Source: JADZGC01 sp964391595 (lineage in GTDB: Bacteria; Patescibacteriota; Saccharimonadia; CAILAD01; GCA-016700035). From it: DNA of 64,000 nucleotides. Below, one piece after another: positions 16,486 through 26,063 of this stretch (position 1 is its first letter; each line of letters begins with the position of its first letter). The stretch covers positions 1 to 64,000 of the forward strand of contig CAYMMM010000002.1 in assembly GCA_964391595.1 (NCBI GenBank), in the 5' to 3' direction. A model generated the notes under the pieces. That model was not told the DNA's origin. It did not search any database and was given only the letters and a program-made list of their open reading frames with translations. A program made the translations under genes and the position numbers.

Positions 16486-17760
16486 CTAGTCGGTATCAAA
16501 TGTCCCGCCAGTACACGCGTTTTTGCCGGCGTTCAGGTTTGCGACCAAGGCGCCATTAAATTGAGTGCGATCTGGTGCTCCGACATTATCCTTATACACG
16601 GTCATGGTCTTGCAGATCCCAGCTCCTGAGAAAACCGCGTTATCGAAGAGCCCATCGGCGACCGTTGGGACGATCTTCTTCTTCGCTACGACACGACGAT
16701 AGTAGTTGCTACTCTTGGCGGTAACATCGATCGTGGCATAGCCGTCTGGCACAATAGCCTTTGTAAGCGTGCCGCCTGATTCATAATAGAGATTGAGCTT
16801 GTAGTGTGTCGCTGCATAGCGCGCCTGCAGACGCAGCACCATATTGCAGTCGCTTATGTCACAGCTCACGACCTGCGTAGAGCCGTCGCTTTTTGCATAC
16901 TCCATCTTCATGAGATTCTGAAGTGCATATTTATTACTAGTACTTGTACCATCCGTGAAGTCTTTGGGCATCTTACAGCTATACCCTGCTGGACTTGCAG
17001 TCTGACACTTCGCATCAACGACGCTATTGAGATCGACATCATTGCGTGTAGACCAGTTTGAGAAATCAGTCACATTAGTGCCTGTTTCGAGCTCTGCTGG
17101 AGACAATAGCACACTGCGCACAGGTAGTGCCTTGCCATCGACCAACTTGTCAGTAGCGGGAATACCTGCTTTCGGGTACCATATGCCGGTCACCTGCATT
17201 ACAGCAGCCCTGCCCTCCCATGCGCTAGAGGTTGGAAGCGCTTTATTCCCCTGTACAGCAGCGCCTATCGCGTTTGCGCTGTCGTAATCTGACTTATTCC
17301 ACTCTAGTGACATGTATTTGATCGAAACCGCATTATTGCTCGCGTTTTTTGCTTTGCTCAGATCAATTGTCACCGCCTGATCCTTGTCGAGTCTACCTTC
17401 GACGGAGTTTGATTCGAGTGAGATTGTGCGACAGGTCCACGCAGCATTTGCGCTTGTGTCACCAATCTGGTGGGGGTCGCCTCCATCGCTCTGGTTGCAA
17501 GTCTTCTCGTTCTCAGCGAAACCAATATCATCGTTGAGCCGACGAACGGCATCCTCCACACCTGCCTGTGCGGCGTAGAGAGCCCGATTCGACTGATCGG
17601 TTGCAATCGACTGCTTCACTTCACGCGTAGCAATCGTAGTCAAGCCGACGAACAGTACGATCAGTACTGCTGAAATTGCCACGGTAGTCAGCAATGCTGC
17701 CGAACCCTGGTGACGAGCCCTCAAATATCGTTTCACTCGATGAACCATAACTAGTTTCAT
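16486..17760 (-). CDS. PilX-like type IV pilus assembly protein
   Basis: 424 residues. After a short basic start there is a hydrophobic helix (about 19-42, GSAALLTTVAISAVLIVL) followed by ALYAAQAGVEDAVRRL, the pattern of PilX/PulK-type minor components. The rest is a secreted, Cys-containing region (Cys pairs near 88/108, 255/264, 300/304 and at the end). It is the last gene of the pilus cluster and probably sits in the pilus-initiating tip complex (inference). No canonical G-F-T-L-I-E cleavage motif. Confidence 0.75.
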   Translation of the reverse strand: MKLVMVHRVKRYLRARHQGSAALLTTVAISAVLIVLFVGLTTIATREVKQSIATDQSNRALYAAQAGVEDAVRRLNDDIGFAENEKTCNQSDGGDPHQIGDTSANAAWTCRTISLESNSVEGRLDKDQAVTIDLSKAKNASNNAVSIKYMSLEWNKSDYDSANAIGAAVQGNKALPTSSAWEGRAAVMQVTGIWYPKAGIPATDKLVDGKALPVRSVLLSPAELETGTNVTDFSNWSTRNDVDLNSVVDAKCQTASPAGYSCKMPKDFTDGTSTSNKYALQNLMKMEYAKSDGSTQVVSCDISDCNMVLRLQARYAATHYKLNLYYESGGTLTKAIVPDGYATIDVTAKSSNYYRRVVAKKKIVPTVADGLFDNAVFSGAGICKTMTVYKDNVGAPDRTQFNGALVANLNAGKNACTGGTFDTD

Positions 17761-17799
17761 AGTACTACAATCTGGCGTGCCTGCAAACGCCTACAGGTG

Positions 17800-18414
17800 C
17801 TACTGGTGCACAACATGTGTTGTAAGCACAGTTGATGCAGCAAAGGTATCGGTATTCGCCGCATCAGGATCACACGGGTTACGTTCCCCATGTGAGACAC
17901 GGACCGTCACCTTCCAGGTCTTCGGCTCGACTGCCTTACCCTCATTGGCATCTTCTATTGTAAATGCATCTGTACAGCTAGGTGAGACTGATGTTGACCA
18001 GACTGGCGATGGTACAAGTAGCTGATAGTCATTTAGTGAGCTGCAGGACTGAAGCCGCGCGAGGTGCGCCTTCCCATCACTCATCTGGAGCAGTGCATAC
18101 CCACGATCGACACCCCCTCGATCATCTTTGAGACACGTCACGGTATTTGTACTAGCGCCAGTAGTAGTAAGTGGACCGTTCTTCACTTCTATTTCACTCG
18201 TGTGCCCAAGATCACGGGAGAGTACGCTTATCGCATCACGCGCCGCACTCTGGGTACGCGTCAGCCCCTGGGCGCGGTTGTAAAGTCCAAGGATATTGAC
18301 GAAGCTTAGTGTCGCACCAAGTACCAAAGCCGATAAAAAAGCAATCGAAAACATCAGCTCGATAAGCGTGTAGCCGCGGCGGTTGGTGTGGGTTAATGTA
18401 GGTCTCTTCATCAT
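17800..18414 (-). CDS. Type IV prepilin-like protein (minor pilin)
   Basis: 204 residues with a class III signal: basic leader, then GYTLIELMFSIAFLSALVL (cleavage after Gly14, Glu at +5). The exported domain has six Cys. It probably joins the minor-pilin tip complex together with the two adjacent prepilin genes. The next upstream gene ends 1 nt before its start, so they are translated as a block. Confidence 0.85.
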   Translation of the reverse strand: MMKRPTLTHTNRRGYTLIELMFSIAFLSALVLGATLSFVNILGLYNRAQGLTRTQSAARDAISVLSRDLGHTSEIEVKNGPLTTTGASTNTVTCLKDDRGGVDRGYALLQMSDGKAHLARLQSCSSLNDYQLLVPSPVWSTSVSPSCTDAFTIEDANEGKAVEPKTWKVTVRVSHGERNPCDPDAANTDTFAASTVLTTHVVHQ

Positions 18415-18415
18415 C

Positions 18416-19006
18416 TTATTCCGTTGGCGCCAGTAGTTGTGTGGTAGCGATCAGTTGGCTATCTGGATTGCCATTTGCATCATTCCAGCTCACTTTCGCT
18501 TGCAAATCAACAGCCGCCACGCCCAAAGGATCACAATTATTCGGTGCTGCAGGCGGTACGGTTGGTGAAGCAGTTGATTCTCCCACGCAATACAGCCTTT
18601 TTGGTGTCACACTATATGTATAGCTGGTGCTGGCGTCTCCCGGGACGGTAAGGGCTTTGGGGCCATCCTCTATCTTCCACACGCAATCTTCGGTATTGTC
18701 ACATTTTTCTATACGAACTTCTGGAACACTACCGGCCGGTGGGTAGAGCTTGCTTAGAAAAACATTCCAATCCATGCGTTCTTGATTTGTAGTTGAATCA
18801 GTCATATCTCGGAAGCCACGCAGACGCTCCAGCTGATCTTGCGCCACATACTGCGCCTGAGTGCGCTGATTTGCAGATACAGCAGTGCGCCATGCGCGCA
18901 AGGCTGAAGCATACGCCACCGTCAGCACCGAGCCGATAATCGCAAAAGCAAACAAGATCTCGATGAGCGTCATGCCGCGCGGCCGAGTGTGAGACGAGCT
19001 TCGCAT
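18416..19006 (-). CDS. Type IV prepilin-like protein (PilV-like minor pilin)
   Basis: 196 residues with the class III signal RGMTLIEILFAFAIIGSVLTV (cleavage after Gly11, Glu at +5). The central region has WNVFLSKLYPP and the globular part contains four Cys. The ATG overlaps the stop of the previous gene by one base. PilD should cut it. Confidence 0.85.
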   Translation of the reverse strand: MRSSSHTRPRGMTLIEILFAFAIIGSVLTVAYASALRAWRTAVSANQRTQAQYVAQDQLERLRGFRDMTDSTTNQERMDWNVFLSKLYPPAGSVPEVRIEKCDNTEDCVWKIEDGPKALTVPGDASTSYTYSVTPKRLYCVGESTASPTVPPAAPNNCDPLGVAAVDLQAKVSWNDANGNPDSQLIATTQLLAPTE

Positions 19007-19731
19007 CAGTGTGTCACCAGCCTATATGATGTATTTTTGAAGTTGAATACAATCTCAGCATGAAACCTCGGGTCGCTACCATTTTTCTCGACACTGACGA
19101 ACTGCAAAACCAAACCGCAAGGTGAGCTTGCAGTTGCTCCCCCTGGTGTGGAGTGATCACCGCCCCAATTTGCGTAGTTTACAGACGGACCACCCGCTTG
19201 AAACTGATTAAATGCAACTGGCTCACGACGAAAGGTCACGGTTTGTGGAGGCCTAGGAATCTCAGGAAGAATATTATAGTTTGATAATACATCAGGATCA
19301 TTGAGCTTCATGCAGTCCAAATTCTCCGAACCACGATACACGATACCATTCGGCAGGAAAGCATCAATCTTAGGGCTAAAGGTGTCTGCAGGCGCAATGC
19401 CATTAGGCAAGATTCCGGCATCATCATACTCCGCCATATAGAGCCCCGACACAATGTGTCGATCATTACTCGGATCGAGCGTGACAGCCGATGCAAATAT
19501 CTGATGATTTGGAGGAAGCGGATTTGGAAGCTCATTCGTATTAATGCCAGTTTGCACGAGCTTGATCTGAGACTCGATCTGACGCACCCCATCATAGAAC
19601 TGCGCGCTGGCCTGTGAGCTGTACCACATAAAAGACCCCGCCACGAGCAATGACGACAGCGCAAGAGTAATCGTAAGCTCGATCACAGTGAGCCCTGTAG
19701 GATAATACTGTCTCGGTGTAAGGCGTCCCAT
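19006..19731 (-). CDS. Type IV prepilin-like protein (minor pilin)
   Basis: 241 residues with GLTVIELTITLALSSLLVAG (cleavage after Gly13, Glu at +5) and a long exported domain. It is the first of the three-prepilin block after pilD and has the largest globular domain of the three. Confidence 0.83.
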   Translation of the reverse strand: MGRLTPRQYYPTGLTVIELTITLALSSLLVAGSFMWYSSQASAQFYDGVRQIESQIKLVQTGINTNELPNPLPPNHQIFASAVTLDPSNDRHIVSGLYMAEYDDAGILPNGIAPADTFSPKIDAFLPNGIVYRGSENLDCMKLNDPDVLSNYNILPEIPRPPQTVTFRREPVAFNQFQAGGPSVNYANWGGDHSTPGGATASSPCGLVLQFVSVEKNGSDPRFHAEIVFNFKNTSYRLVTH

Positions 19732-19784
19732 ATCTCTTAGCAGTATACCACTTGTGCTTTGGTGTGGTCAGGTCTGAGCGCGGT

Positions 19785-20582
19785 CTATCCAAGCAAACGG
19801 AGATATAGATCCAGCAAACGATCCCCCCAGAAATACCCGACATACATACCGATAATCAAGAATGGCCCGAAGGCAATCACATCCTTGCGCGTCTTGAGCT
19901 TGAGCGCAATGAGCAAAATCCCGACAAACGCACCGATGAAATACGTGGCAAATATCCCTACAACCAGCTGCGACGGTGTCAGCATGAGCCCCATAAGCAC
20001 CGCCAGACGAATATCGCCGTCCCCGATCCACTTCTCCCCCGATCCGTACCACATAAGTGTATAAAAGCCGCCAAAGAGCGCTGCTCCTATGAGTTGAGAA
20101 ATCGCCAGACTCGACTCGTGATACCCAAACCAACGCACCAGTAGCCAGACGAGAGCCACGCCAATTGCCGGAAACATGAACTCGTCTGGAAGCTCTAGGT
20201 GTAGCCAATCATAGACGAAGGCGGCGATCATCAACGTCGTCACGATGACCCAAACGCCGAAGGTGGCAATCGAGCGCAGGTCAGTCGGATTGACAGAGAC
20301 AAAGAGCCCGATCCAGGCACCTGCAGTCGCCAGCTCAACCAGCGGATACTGCCAGCTGATGCGCTTGTGACAGGTGCGGCACTTCCCGCGCAAAGCCATA
20401 AAGCTCAGCACCGGTATCAGCTCGTACCATGCCAGCTGGCGATGGCAGTGGGTGCACTTGCTCCTACCTTGTGAGACCTTCTTGCCATGCGCCATGCGCC
20501 AGATCCAGGCATTGAGAAAGCTGCCGATGAGGAGGCCATAGATACCGACGAGTACCGAGATAAGAATAAGCGGTGTCTGCAT
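19785..20582 (-). CDS. pilD: Prepilin peptidase / N-methyltransferase (A24 family)
   Basis: 265 residues from the ATG at 20582 (an ATG 4 codons upstream is possible). Eight or so membrane helices; a cytoplasmic loop with two Cys pairs (43/46 and 68/71) for zinc; catalytic aspartates Asp125 (VYDWLHLELPDE) and the GDGD pair at 188-190. It cleaves and N-methylates the prepilins encoded on both sides. A TATGAT box ends 7 nt before this ATG, so it can be transcribed separately after the pilA terminator. Confidence 0.93.
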   Translation of the reverse strand: MQTPLILISVLVGIYGLLIGSFLNAWIWRMAHGKKVSQGRSKCTHCHRQLAWYELIPVLSFMALRGKCRTCHKRISWQYPLVELATAGAWIGLFVSVNPTDLRSIATFGVWVIVTTLMIAAFVYDWLHLELPDEFMFPAIGVALVWLLVRWFGYHESSLAISQLIGAALFGGFYTLMWYGSGEKWIGDGDIRLAVLMGLMLTPSQLVVGIFATYFIGAFVGILLIALKLKTRKDVIAFGPFLIIGMYVGYFWGDRLLDLYLRLLG

Positions 20583-20629
20583 GCCTACCATCATACAATA
20601 TCTCGGATGAGCTTCTGCACGCTCGTACT

Positions 20630-20648
20630 AAAAAAGGCCCGAAGACCT
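20630..20648 (-). terminator. Terminator after the major pilin, UUCG tetraloop
   Basis: Minus strand AGGTC-TTCG-GGCCT followed by six T. It lies inside the pilus cluster between pilA and pilD, so it may cap the pilMNOBTCA transcript and keep minor-pilin output lower. Confidence 0.75.
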
Positions 20649-20671
20649 CATTTAGTAAGATATGCGAGAAC

Positions 20672-21115
20672 TTACGGCCCTACTGAAGTGGATACTGAAG
20701 TGGATACCGTAACGCTACTATCGCCGGTATATGTATCACCTGATTCTAGGCATATGTTACCGACCTTATTCACACCAACTGACGTTAGCCAGATGGTGGT
20801 ACGATCTGTTGAATTTTTACAGTCGATCACATTATCATTTGTGCTTAAGGTCATAGTTATGCCTTGCACTTTCAGATTCGTAACATACCCCCCGAGGTCA
20901 TTCGCATGTGTCGGCTGATCTCCGCTGTGATTTCCGGCGTACGCCTGAGCTGCTGCAGTCACTTGGTTGACGAGATTCTTGCGAGCGTTGTCTCGCTGTG
21001 CACGCTGTGCTCCTTGTACGGCGAAGAATACACCTACCATGATCAAGGCAGCGATAGCCAGCACGATCACGACTTCGATCAGTGTAAAGCCTTTTCTTAC
21101 TTTGTTGTTATTCAT
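20672..21115 (-). CDS. pilA: Type IV pilin (probable major subunit)
   Basis: 147 residues. The class III signal RKGFTLIEVVIVLAIAALIM is canonical (cleavage after Gly9, Glu at +5), followed by a long hydrophobic N-terminal helix. The globular head carries two Cys near the C-terminus (disulfide region) and a Ser/Thr/Val-rich end, a possible glycosylation site (inference). GGAGGA about 10 nt upstream. Called major because it is the best-matching pilin and has its own downstream terminator. Confidence 0.9.
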   Translation of the reverse strand: MNNNKVRKGFTLIEVVIVLAIAALIMVGVFFAVQGAQRAQRDNARKNLVNQVTAAAQAYAGNHSGDQPTHANDLGGYVTNLKVQGITMTLSTNDNVIDCKNSTDRTTIWLTSVGVNKVGNICLESGDTYTGDSSVTVSTSVSTSVGP

Positions 21116-21197
21116 AATTGCTCATTCCTCCGAAATAAAAATGCGACCGATTAAATGCTTATGCTTATCATATCAAAACACCGATTGGCGTCAACCA

Positions 21198-22406
21198 CTA
21201 CAGCCCCCCGCCAACCAAGGCATACACTGGATACAGAATACCAAGGATGATGACCATCACCATGAAGCCAAGAAAGATAATGATAATCGGCTCGATAAGG
21301 GTTGAGATGTTCTTGATTAGCTGATCGACCTCGTTCTCATAGAAGGAAGCCAGCTTATCGAGCATCTCACCCATCGTGCCTGAGTCTTCGCCGACCTTGA
21401 CCATCTGCCCGACCAGTGGCAAGAAATATTCTGTCTTGCCAAGCGCATCTGACAGGGCGCGCCCCGACTTCACTTGCTCTGCGACAACCCGTGTCTCAGC
21501 CTCAAGGATGAGATTATTCACACTATCACCGACCAGCTTAAGCGCCTCAAGGATTGGAATACCACTACTTGTGAGCCCACCAAGCGTGCGTGCGAAGCGA
21601 GACATATACATCTTCGTAAAAAGTTGGTTCATCGGCGGGAGGACCAATTTCGCGCGGTCCATCACCTTGCGCCCATTGTGTGACTTGAAGTAGATATACA
21701 GACCATAGATCACAGCGGCAATCGCAGGGATGATAATCAACCAATACTTCCCGAAGATATCAGTGGTACTTATGATTACTTGAGTCAAAAACGGCAATGT
21801 TTTATTAAAGCTCTTATACAGCGCGGAAATCTGCGGCACCACACTCGAGAGCATATAAATGAGCACCCCGATGATAACTACCATAACTAGGGCTGGGTAG
21901 ACCAAGGCGCCGCGGATCTTGGACAAGATCTCGGCTTCTTTCTCTATCTGATCAGCCAGTCGCAGCATAGTTGTATCAAGTGATCCGCTCGCTTCTCCAG
22001 CTTGCACCATAGCGACATAAATGTGGTTGAAGCAATCTGGATACTGTGCCAAAGCCTGCGAAAATGCCGTACCTCCCTCTACCGACTTGGAGATGCGAAA
22101 AATGATATTTTGCAGTTTTTTATTATCAACTTGCCCGAGCGTACTATTGAGCGCTGTGCCGACGGGCAATCCAGCCTTGATGAGCGTAGCCATCTGACGC
22201 GTAAAGATTACGCGAGCTTTGAGGGGCACATGCCCAGACGTCGCTCCTGCACCGAGTACGCTACCAGATTTTGGCTTGATCTCAACTGGATAGAGTTTTT
22301 GCTTCAGAAGCAACTTACCGGCTGCCATCTCGCTATCAGCCGAAATCAAGCCTTCAATCACGCGACCGGTGACAGTATCTTTGGCTTTGTAGCGATAATC
22401 AATCAT
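21198..22406 (-). CDS. pilC: Type IV pilus inner-membrane platform protein
   Basis: 402 residues, the normal PilC/GspF length. Two T2SSF domains of about 120 residues (68-190 and 270-395) each end in membrane helices; VQAGEASGSLDTTM and KVGEDSGTMGEML are the repeated family signatures. It couples the ATPases PilB and PilT to pilus growth and retraction. It lies 9 nt after pilT. Confidence 0.95.
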   Translation of the reverse strand: MIDYRYKAKDTVTGRVIEGLISADSEMAAGKLLLKQKLYPVEIKPKSGSVLGAGATSGHVPLKARVIFTRQMATLIKAGLPVGTALNSTLGQVDNKKLQNIIFRISKSVEGGTAFSQALAQYPDCFNHIYVAMVQAGEASGSLDTTMLRLADQIEKEAEILSKIRGALVYPALVMVVIIGVLIYMLSSVVPQISALYKSFNKTLPFLTQVIISTTDIFGKYWLIIIPAIAAVIYGLYIYFKSHNGRKVMDRAKLVLPPMNQLFTKMYMSRFARTLGGLTSSGIPILEALKLVGDSVNNLILEAETRVVAEQVKSGRALSDALGKTEYFLPLVGQMVKVGEDSGTMGEMLDKLASFYENEVDQLIKNISTLIEPIIIIFLGFMVMVIILGILYPVYALVGGGL

Positions 22407-22415
22407 TCGCGCCCC

Positions 22416-23942
22416 CTATCGCCGCATCAGACGATCAAATTCATCAAGATTCACCGCGTAGTACTTTGCTTCTTCGTAGCTGATCTTCCCTTCCTGGACG
22501 AGGTGCCCAAGCGTTGCATCCATGGATTGCATGCCAAACTCAGCACCCGTCTGAATCATGCCGTCTATTTGGTGAGTCTTGCCCTGTCGAATCACATTGC
22601 GCACAGCCGGAGTCACCATAAGGATTTCAGCTGCAGCCAGGCGTCCGCCGCCAATCATCGGCACCAGACGCTGCGCGACAATCCCTTGCAAGATACCGGA
22701 GAGCTGTATGCGAATCTGCTGCTGCTGGTGGGGTGGGAAGACATCGATCATACGATCAATTGAGCTAGCTGCGGAGTTGGTGTGCAATGTCGCGAGCACT
22801 AAGTGACCCGTCTCGGCCACTGTAATGGCGGTAGAGATGGTTTCGAGGTCGCGCATCTCACCGATCAAAACTACATCTGGGTCTTCGCGCAAAGCACTAC
22901 GCAAAGCGGCCGCAAAGCTCGGTGTATCGAAGTGTACCTCACGCTGAACGACAATCGACTTCTTATGGTGGTGTTGGTATTCGATCGGGTCCTCGATAGT
23001 AATGATGTGCATTGCCTTCTCACGATTGATCTTGTCGACCATGGCAGCCAGTGACGTGCTCTTCCCGGAGCCCGTGGGCCCTGTCACAAGCACCAAGCCA
23101 CGCGGAAACTCGGTCATTTTGTTGACGATCGCAGGTAAGCCTAGCTCTTCGACCGTACGAATCTTGTTTGGGATGAGACGGAATGCACTTGCGGGGTTCC
23201 CCTTCTCATGGAAGGCATTAACACGAAAGCGACCGAGATCACCATACGCAAATGAGAAGTCAATTTCTTTGTCGTGGGTATAGATTTCTTTTTGATCGTC
23301 GTCGAGCAAGCCAAAAATTATTGAGTCAATATCATCGGCGCTCAGCTCTTTGCTGCTTCGTATCGGAGTAAGCGCTCCATCTACGCGCAGCATGGCGGGC
23401 AAACCCACTTGCAAATGTATATCAGATGCATCACGGCGAATCACTTCTTCTAGGTAGGGCTCGATCGAGGCGTTCCCCCCGCTCGAACGAATATTGTGCA
23501 CTTGATCAGCCTCAGATACAGCTGGAGCGTTCTTAGAGTCTGGGAGCATTTCATTACCCATCTCTGCTGGCGAGCTCGCAGAAGATACTGATGGTGCAGA
23601 GGTAGCACTAGTGCTAATATTCGCGCTGTTCTGCTGAGGTGATGGCGGCAGTGAGGGAGGCATGGACAAGTCCTCGTCATCGAGACCAGTAGAAGGCATG
23701 ATGATTGGGTTCGCCTGGGCGTCAGCAGAGCCTGTAGCTACGGCTGGCGCTATATTCTCTACCATTGGCTGAGCCGCCGAGGGAACTGCTTGATTCGAGG
23801 TGGCAAGAGGGTTTTGCGCACTCACTATACCCGCTGTCGTCAAACCATCCGTCGCACTGGATGGCGCCGACGGCATACTCCCAGCTTGCAGAGGCTGAGG
23901 CGCTGCGGGGGGCATAGATGGGGTTGTGTTCGTTGGGGGCAT
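22416..23942 (-). CDS. pilT: Twitching-motility retraction ATPase with a long N-terminal extension
   Basis: 508 residues against about 345-370 normally. Residues 1-158 are Pro/Ala/Ser-rich and look disordered. From 159 a standard PilT follows: ASDIHL, Walker A GPTGSGKS (288-295), ITIEDPIEY, GEMRDLETI (Walker B region), the His box TGHLVLATLHT, and AVRNVIRQ, matching the AIRNLIRE motif that marks retraction ATPases. It depolymerises pili. The extension may dock the ATPase or regulate it (inference). It follows pilB by 40 nt. Confidence 0.94.
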   Translation of the reverse strand: MPPTNTTPSMPPAAPQPLQAGSMPSAPSSATDGLTTAGIVSAQNPLATSNQAVPSAAQPMVENIAPAVATGSADAQANPIIMPSTGLDDEDLSMPPSLPPSPQQNSANISTSATSAPSVSSASSPAEMGNEMLPDSKNAPAVSEADQVHNIRSSGGNASIEPYLEEVIRRDASDIHLQVGLPAMLRVDGALTPIRSSKELSADDIDSIIFGLLDDDQKEIYTHDKEIDFSFAYGDLGRFRVNAFHEKGNPASAFRLIPNKIRTVEELGLPAIVNKMTEFPRGLVLVTGPTGSGKSTSLAAMVDKINREKAMHIITIEDPIEYQHHHKKSIVVQREVHFDTPSFAAALRSALREDPDVVLIGEMRDLETISTAITVAETGHLVLATLHTNSAASSIDRMIDVFPPHQQQQIRIQLSGILQGIVAQRLVPMIGGGRLAAAEILMVTPAVRNVIRQGKTHQIDGMIQTGAEFGMQSMDATLGHLVQEGKISYEEAKYYAVNLDEFDRLMRR

Positions 23943-23982
23943 ACGTATTGGTAGATTCGTTGTGTTGTCGCTCTTCTGCGAC

Positions 23983-25773
23983 TTAATATTCAGTAGCGAC
24001 GCGCGATACTTCCTCGATAGTCGAGATCCCAGTCAGGGCCTTAAGGAAGCCGTCTTGTTGCATTGTAAGCATGCCATCCTTCACTGCCTGATCCTGAATC
24101 TCGGTCGTTGTAGCATGTGAGAGCAAGAGCTTCTCCATAGCTGGGTTCATATTGTAGACCTCAAAGATCCCAATGCGACCAGCGTAGCCGTCCTTACAAT
24201 CGCTACAGCCTTCCCCCTTATATAAAGTATAAGCGGTTTCACTGTATAAGGGCAAACCTTCGTACCCATACTCCTGAGCCTTGGCCTTCAATTCCGCATT
24301 AGTCTTTGGTAGGAAGCCACCGATCACTTTGTTGATCATCTGGATAGCTGCGGGCGATGCGGCATACGGCTTCTTACACTTCTGGCAGACCTGCCGAACC
24401 AAACGCTGCCCGATGACGGTGTTTACCGTAGAAGCGATCAGGAAGGGCTCGATCTTCATGTCGAGAAGGCGCGGCAACACACCAGACGCGGAGTTGGTAT
24501 GCAATGTCGAGAGTACAGTATGTCCTGTGAGTGCCGCTTGCACAGCAAGGTCGGCCGTCTCGGAGTCACGGATCTCCCCTACCAACACAACATTTGGATC
24601 TTGTCGCAAGATCGAACGTAACCCATTCGCGAAGGTTAGGCCCACGGCGGTATTCACTTGAATTTGGTTGATCCCCTCCATCTTGTACTCCACCGGATCT
24701 TCAAGAGTCACAATGTTGAGCGTCACACTCTTGATAGCCTGTACAACCGCGTAGAGTGTGGTCGACTTACCTGAGCCAGTCGGACCAGTCGAAAGGATCA
24801 TGCCGTGGGGCTTGTGCATTCCTTCCTGGATCAATCTCAGACTCAGCCCGCGAAAGCCAAGTACATCGAGCGTGATCTGGTGAGCATTTTTGTCCAAGAT
24901 ACGAATAACGACTTGCTCACCGTATGTGATTGGGGCGATTGCAATACGAAGATCCACCTCTCGCCCTTCATACATGTAGATCGCTTGACCATCCTGGGTC
25001 ATGCGATGCTCATCGATCTTGAGGTTCGACAAGATTTTGATACGTGAAATGAGTGCTGCTTCAGTAGACTTTGGAAGCGTCATTACCTCTTGTAGCAGCC
25101 CGTCGACGCGAAAACGAATCTTCAGCTCATGCTGACGTGGCTCGACGTGAATATCGGAAGCCTTTGAGTTAATCGCGTACTCGAGAATAGTATTGAGCGC
25201 ACGGGTAATTGGCGCGTCTTGAACGATATCCTGAGAAGCCTTAGTTTGCTGTGTGGCCTTCGTGGCAGCTGCTTCGTCTTTGTCGGCCAGCGCGACATCC
25301 TTCAATACATCTGCGACTTCCTTGCTATACCGCTCCGTGTACATACCGAGGACATGATTAATGCCCGCTTCAGAGGCGATGTATGTTGTAATCGGATAGC
25401 CAGATTTGCGTGAGATAAAATCAATCACCTGTAGGTTGGTCGGATCAAGCATCGCGACATTGAGCGTACCATTTGAGATGCCAAAAGGTACCGCCATATA
25501 TTCTCGGGCTGTCTCAAGCGGCATAAGCTCGGTGAGCTTTTTATCAATCGCCTTATCGAGATGTAAGAGATCGGCAAATGGGATCTTCTTAGCAATGGCG
25601 ATCATCTTCACGGAGTCTTCTTCGTTGATCGCCTTCATGTCTAGCAACACTTGAAGTAAACCACGATTTTCTTTGACTGCGCGCAGTTTTGCAATCTCAA
25701 GCACATCCGGCTGCACGAGCTTGCCTTTTGTGATCAGAGTCTCGATTTGGCGCTGATTATCTAGCGTCAGCAT
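23983..25773 (-). CDS. pilB: Type IV pilus assembly ATPase
   Basis: 596 residues. An N-terminal MshEN/GspE-N domain (about 1-145), then the N2D and ATPase domains: SKASDIHVEP (203-212), Walker A TGPTGSGKST (329-338), TLEDPVEY, GEIRDSETA, and TGHTVLSTLHTNSA. A four-Cys zinc site (CQKC about 457 and CSDC about 531) is intact. It powers pilus extension. Confidence 0.95.
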   Translation of the reverse strand: MLTLDNQRQIETLITKGKLVQPDVLEIAKLRAVKENRGLLQVLLDMKAINEEDSVKMIAIAKKIPFADLLHLDKAIDKKLTELMPLETAREYMAVPFGISNGTLNVAMLDPTNLQVIDFISRKSGYPITTYIASEAGINHVLGMYTERYSKEVADVLKDVALADKDEAAATKATQQTKASQDIVQDAPITRALNTILEYAINSKASDIHVEPRQHELKIRFRVDGLLQEVMTLPKSTEAALISRIKILSNLKIDEHRMTQDGQAIYMYEGREVDLRIAIAPITYGEQVVIRILDKNAHQITLDVLGFRGLSLRLIQEGMHKPHGMILSTGPTGSGKSTTLYAVVQAIKSVTLNIVTLEDPVEYKMEGINQIQVNTAVGLTFANGLRSILRQDPNVVLVGEIRDSETADLAVQAALTGHTVLSTLHTNSASGVLPRLLDMKIEPFLIASTVNTVIGQRLVRQVCQKCKKPYAASPAAIQMINKVIGGFLPKTNAELKAKAQEYGYEGLPLYSETAYTLYKGEGCSDCKDGYAGRIGIFEVYNMNPAMEKLLLSHATTTEIQDQAVKDGMLTMQQDGFLKALTGISTIEEVSRVATEY

Positions 25774-25781
25774 GCCACCCC

Positions 25782-26063
25782 CTACTGCCCAAAGATATTT
25801 TTATTGCCACCACATTTGTCTGGCTTGTCGATACACTTCTGTGGCGTAGAGTAGTCATTGAGGAGCTTGATGTCTTTGAGCTTATCGGCAGCGGTAGGCT
25901 TCGACGTACTTGCCTGATCGAGCGGAATCTTCACTGGACGAGGCACACTAACCTTAATACCACTATCTTGTGGTGCTGGCGCTAGCTGTGAATACAGAAG
26001 CACACCGGCAGCCACGAAGATCGCAATAGCTACAACCAGTCCAATCATATCGCGACGCTTCAT
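25782..26063 (-). CDS. Small membrane-anchored protein of the pilus operon
   Basis: 93 residues: basic start, one membrane segment (about 8-25) and a short exported tail with two Cys (KCIDKPDKC). It sits between pilO and pilB, where PilP is found in other bacteria, but it lacks the lipobox and beta domain of PilP. Possibly a reduced alignment-complex part (inference). It overlaps the pilO stop by one base. Confidence 0.6.
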   Translation of the reverse strand: MKRRDMIGLVVAIAIFVAAGVLLYSQLAPAPQDSGIKVSVPRPVKIPLDQASTSKPTAADKLKDIKLLNDYSTPQKCIDKPDKCGGNKNIFGQ

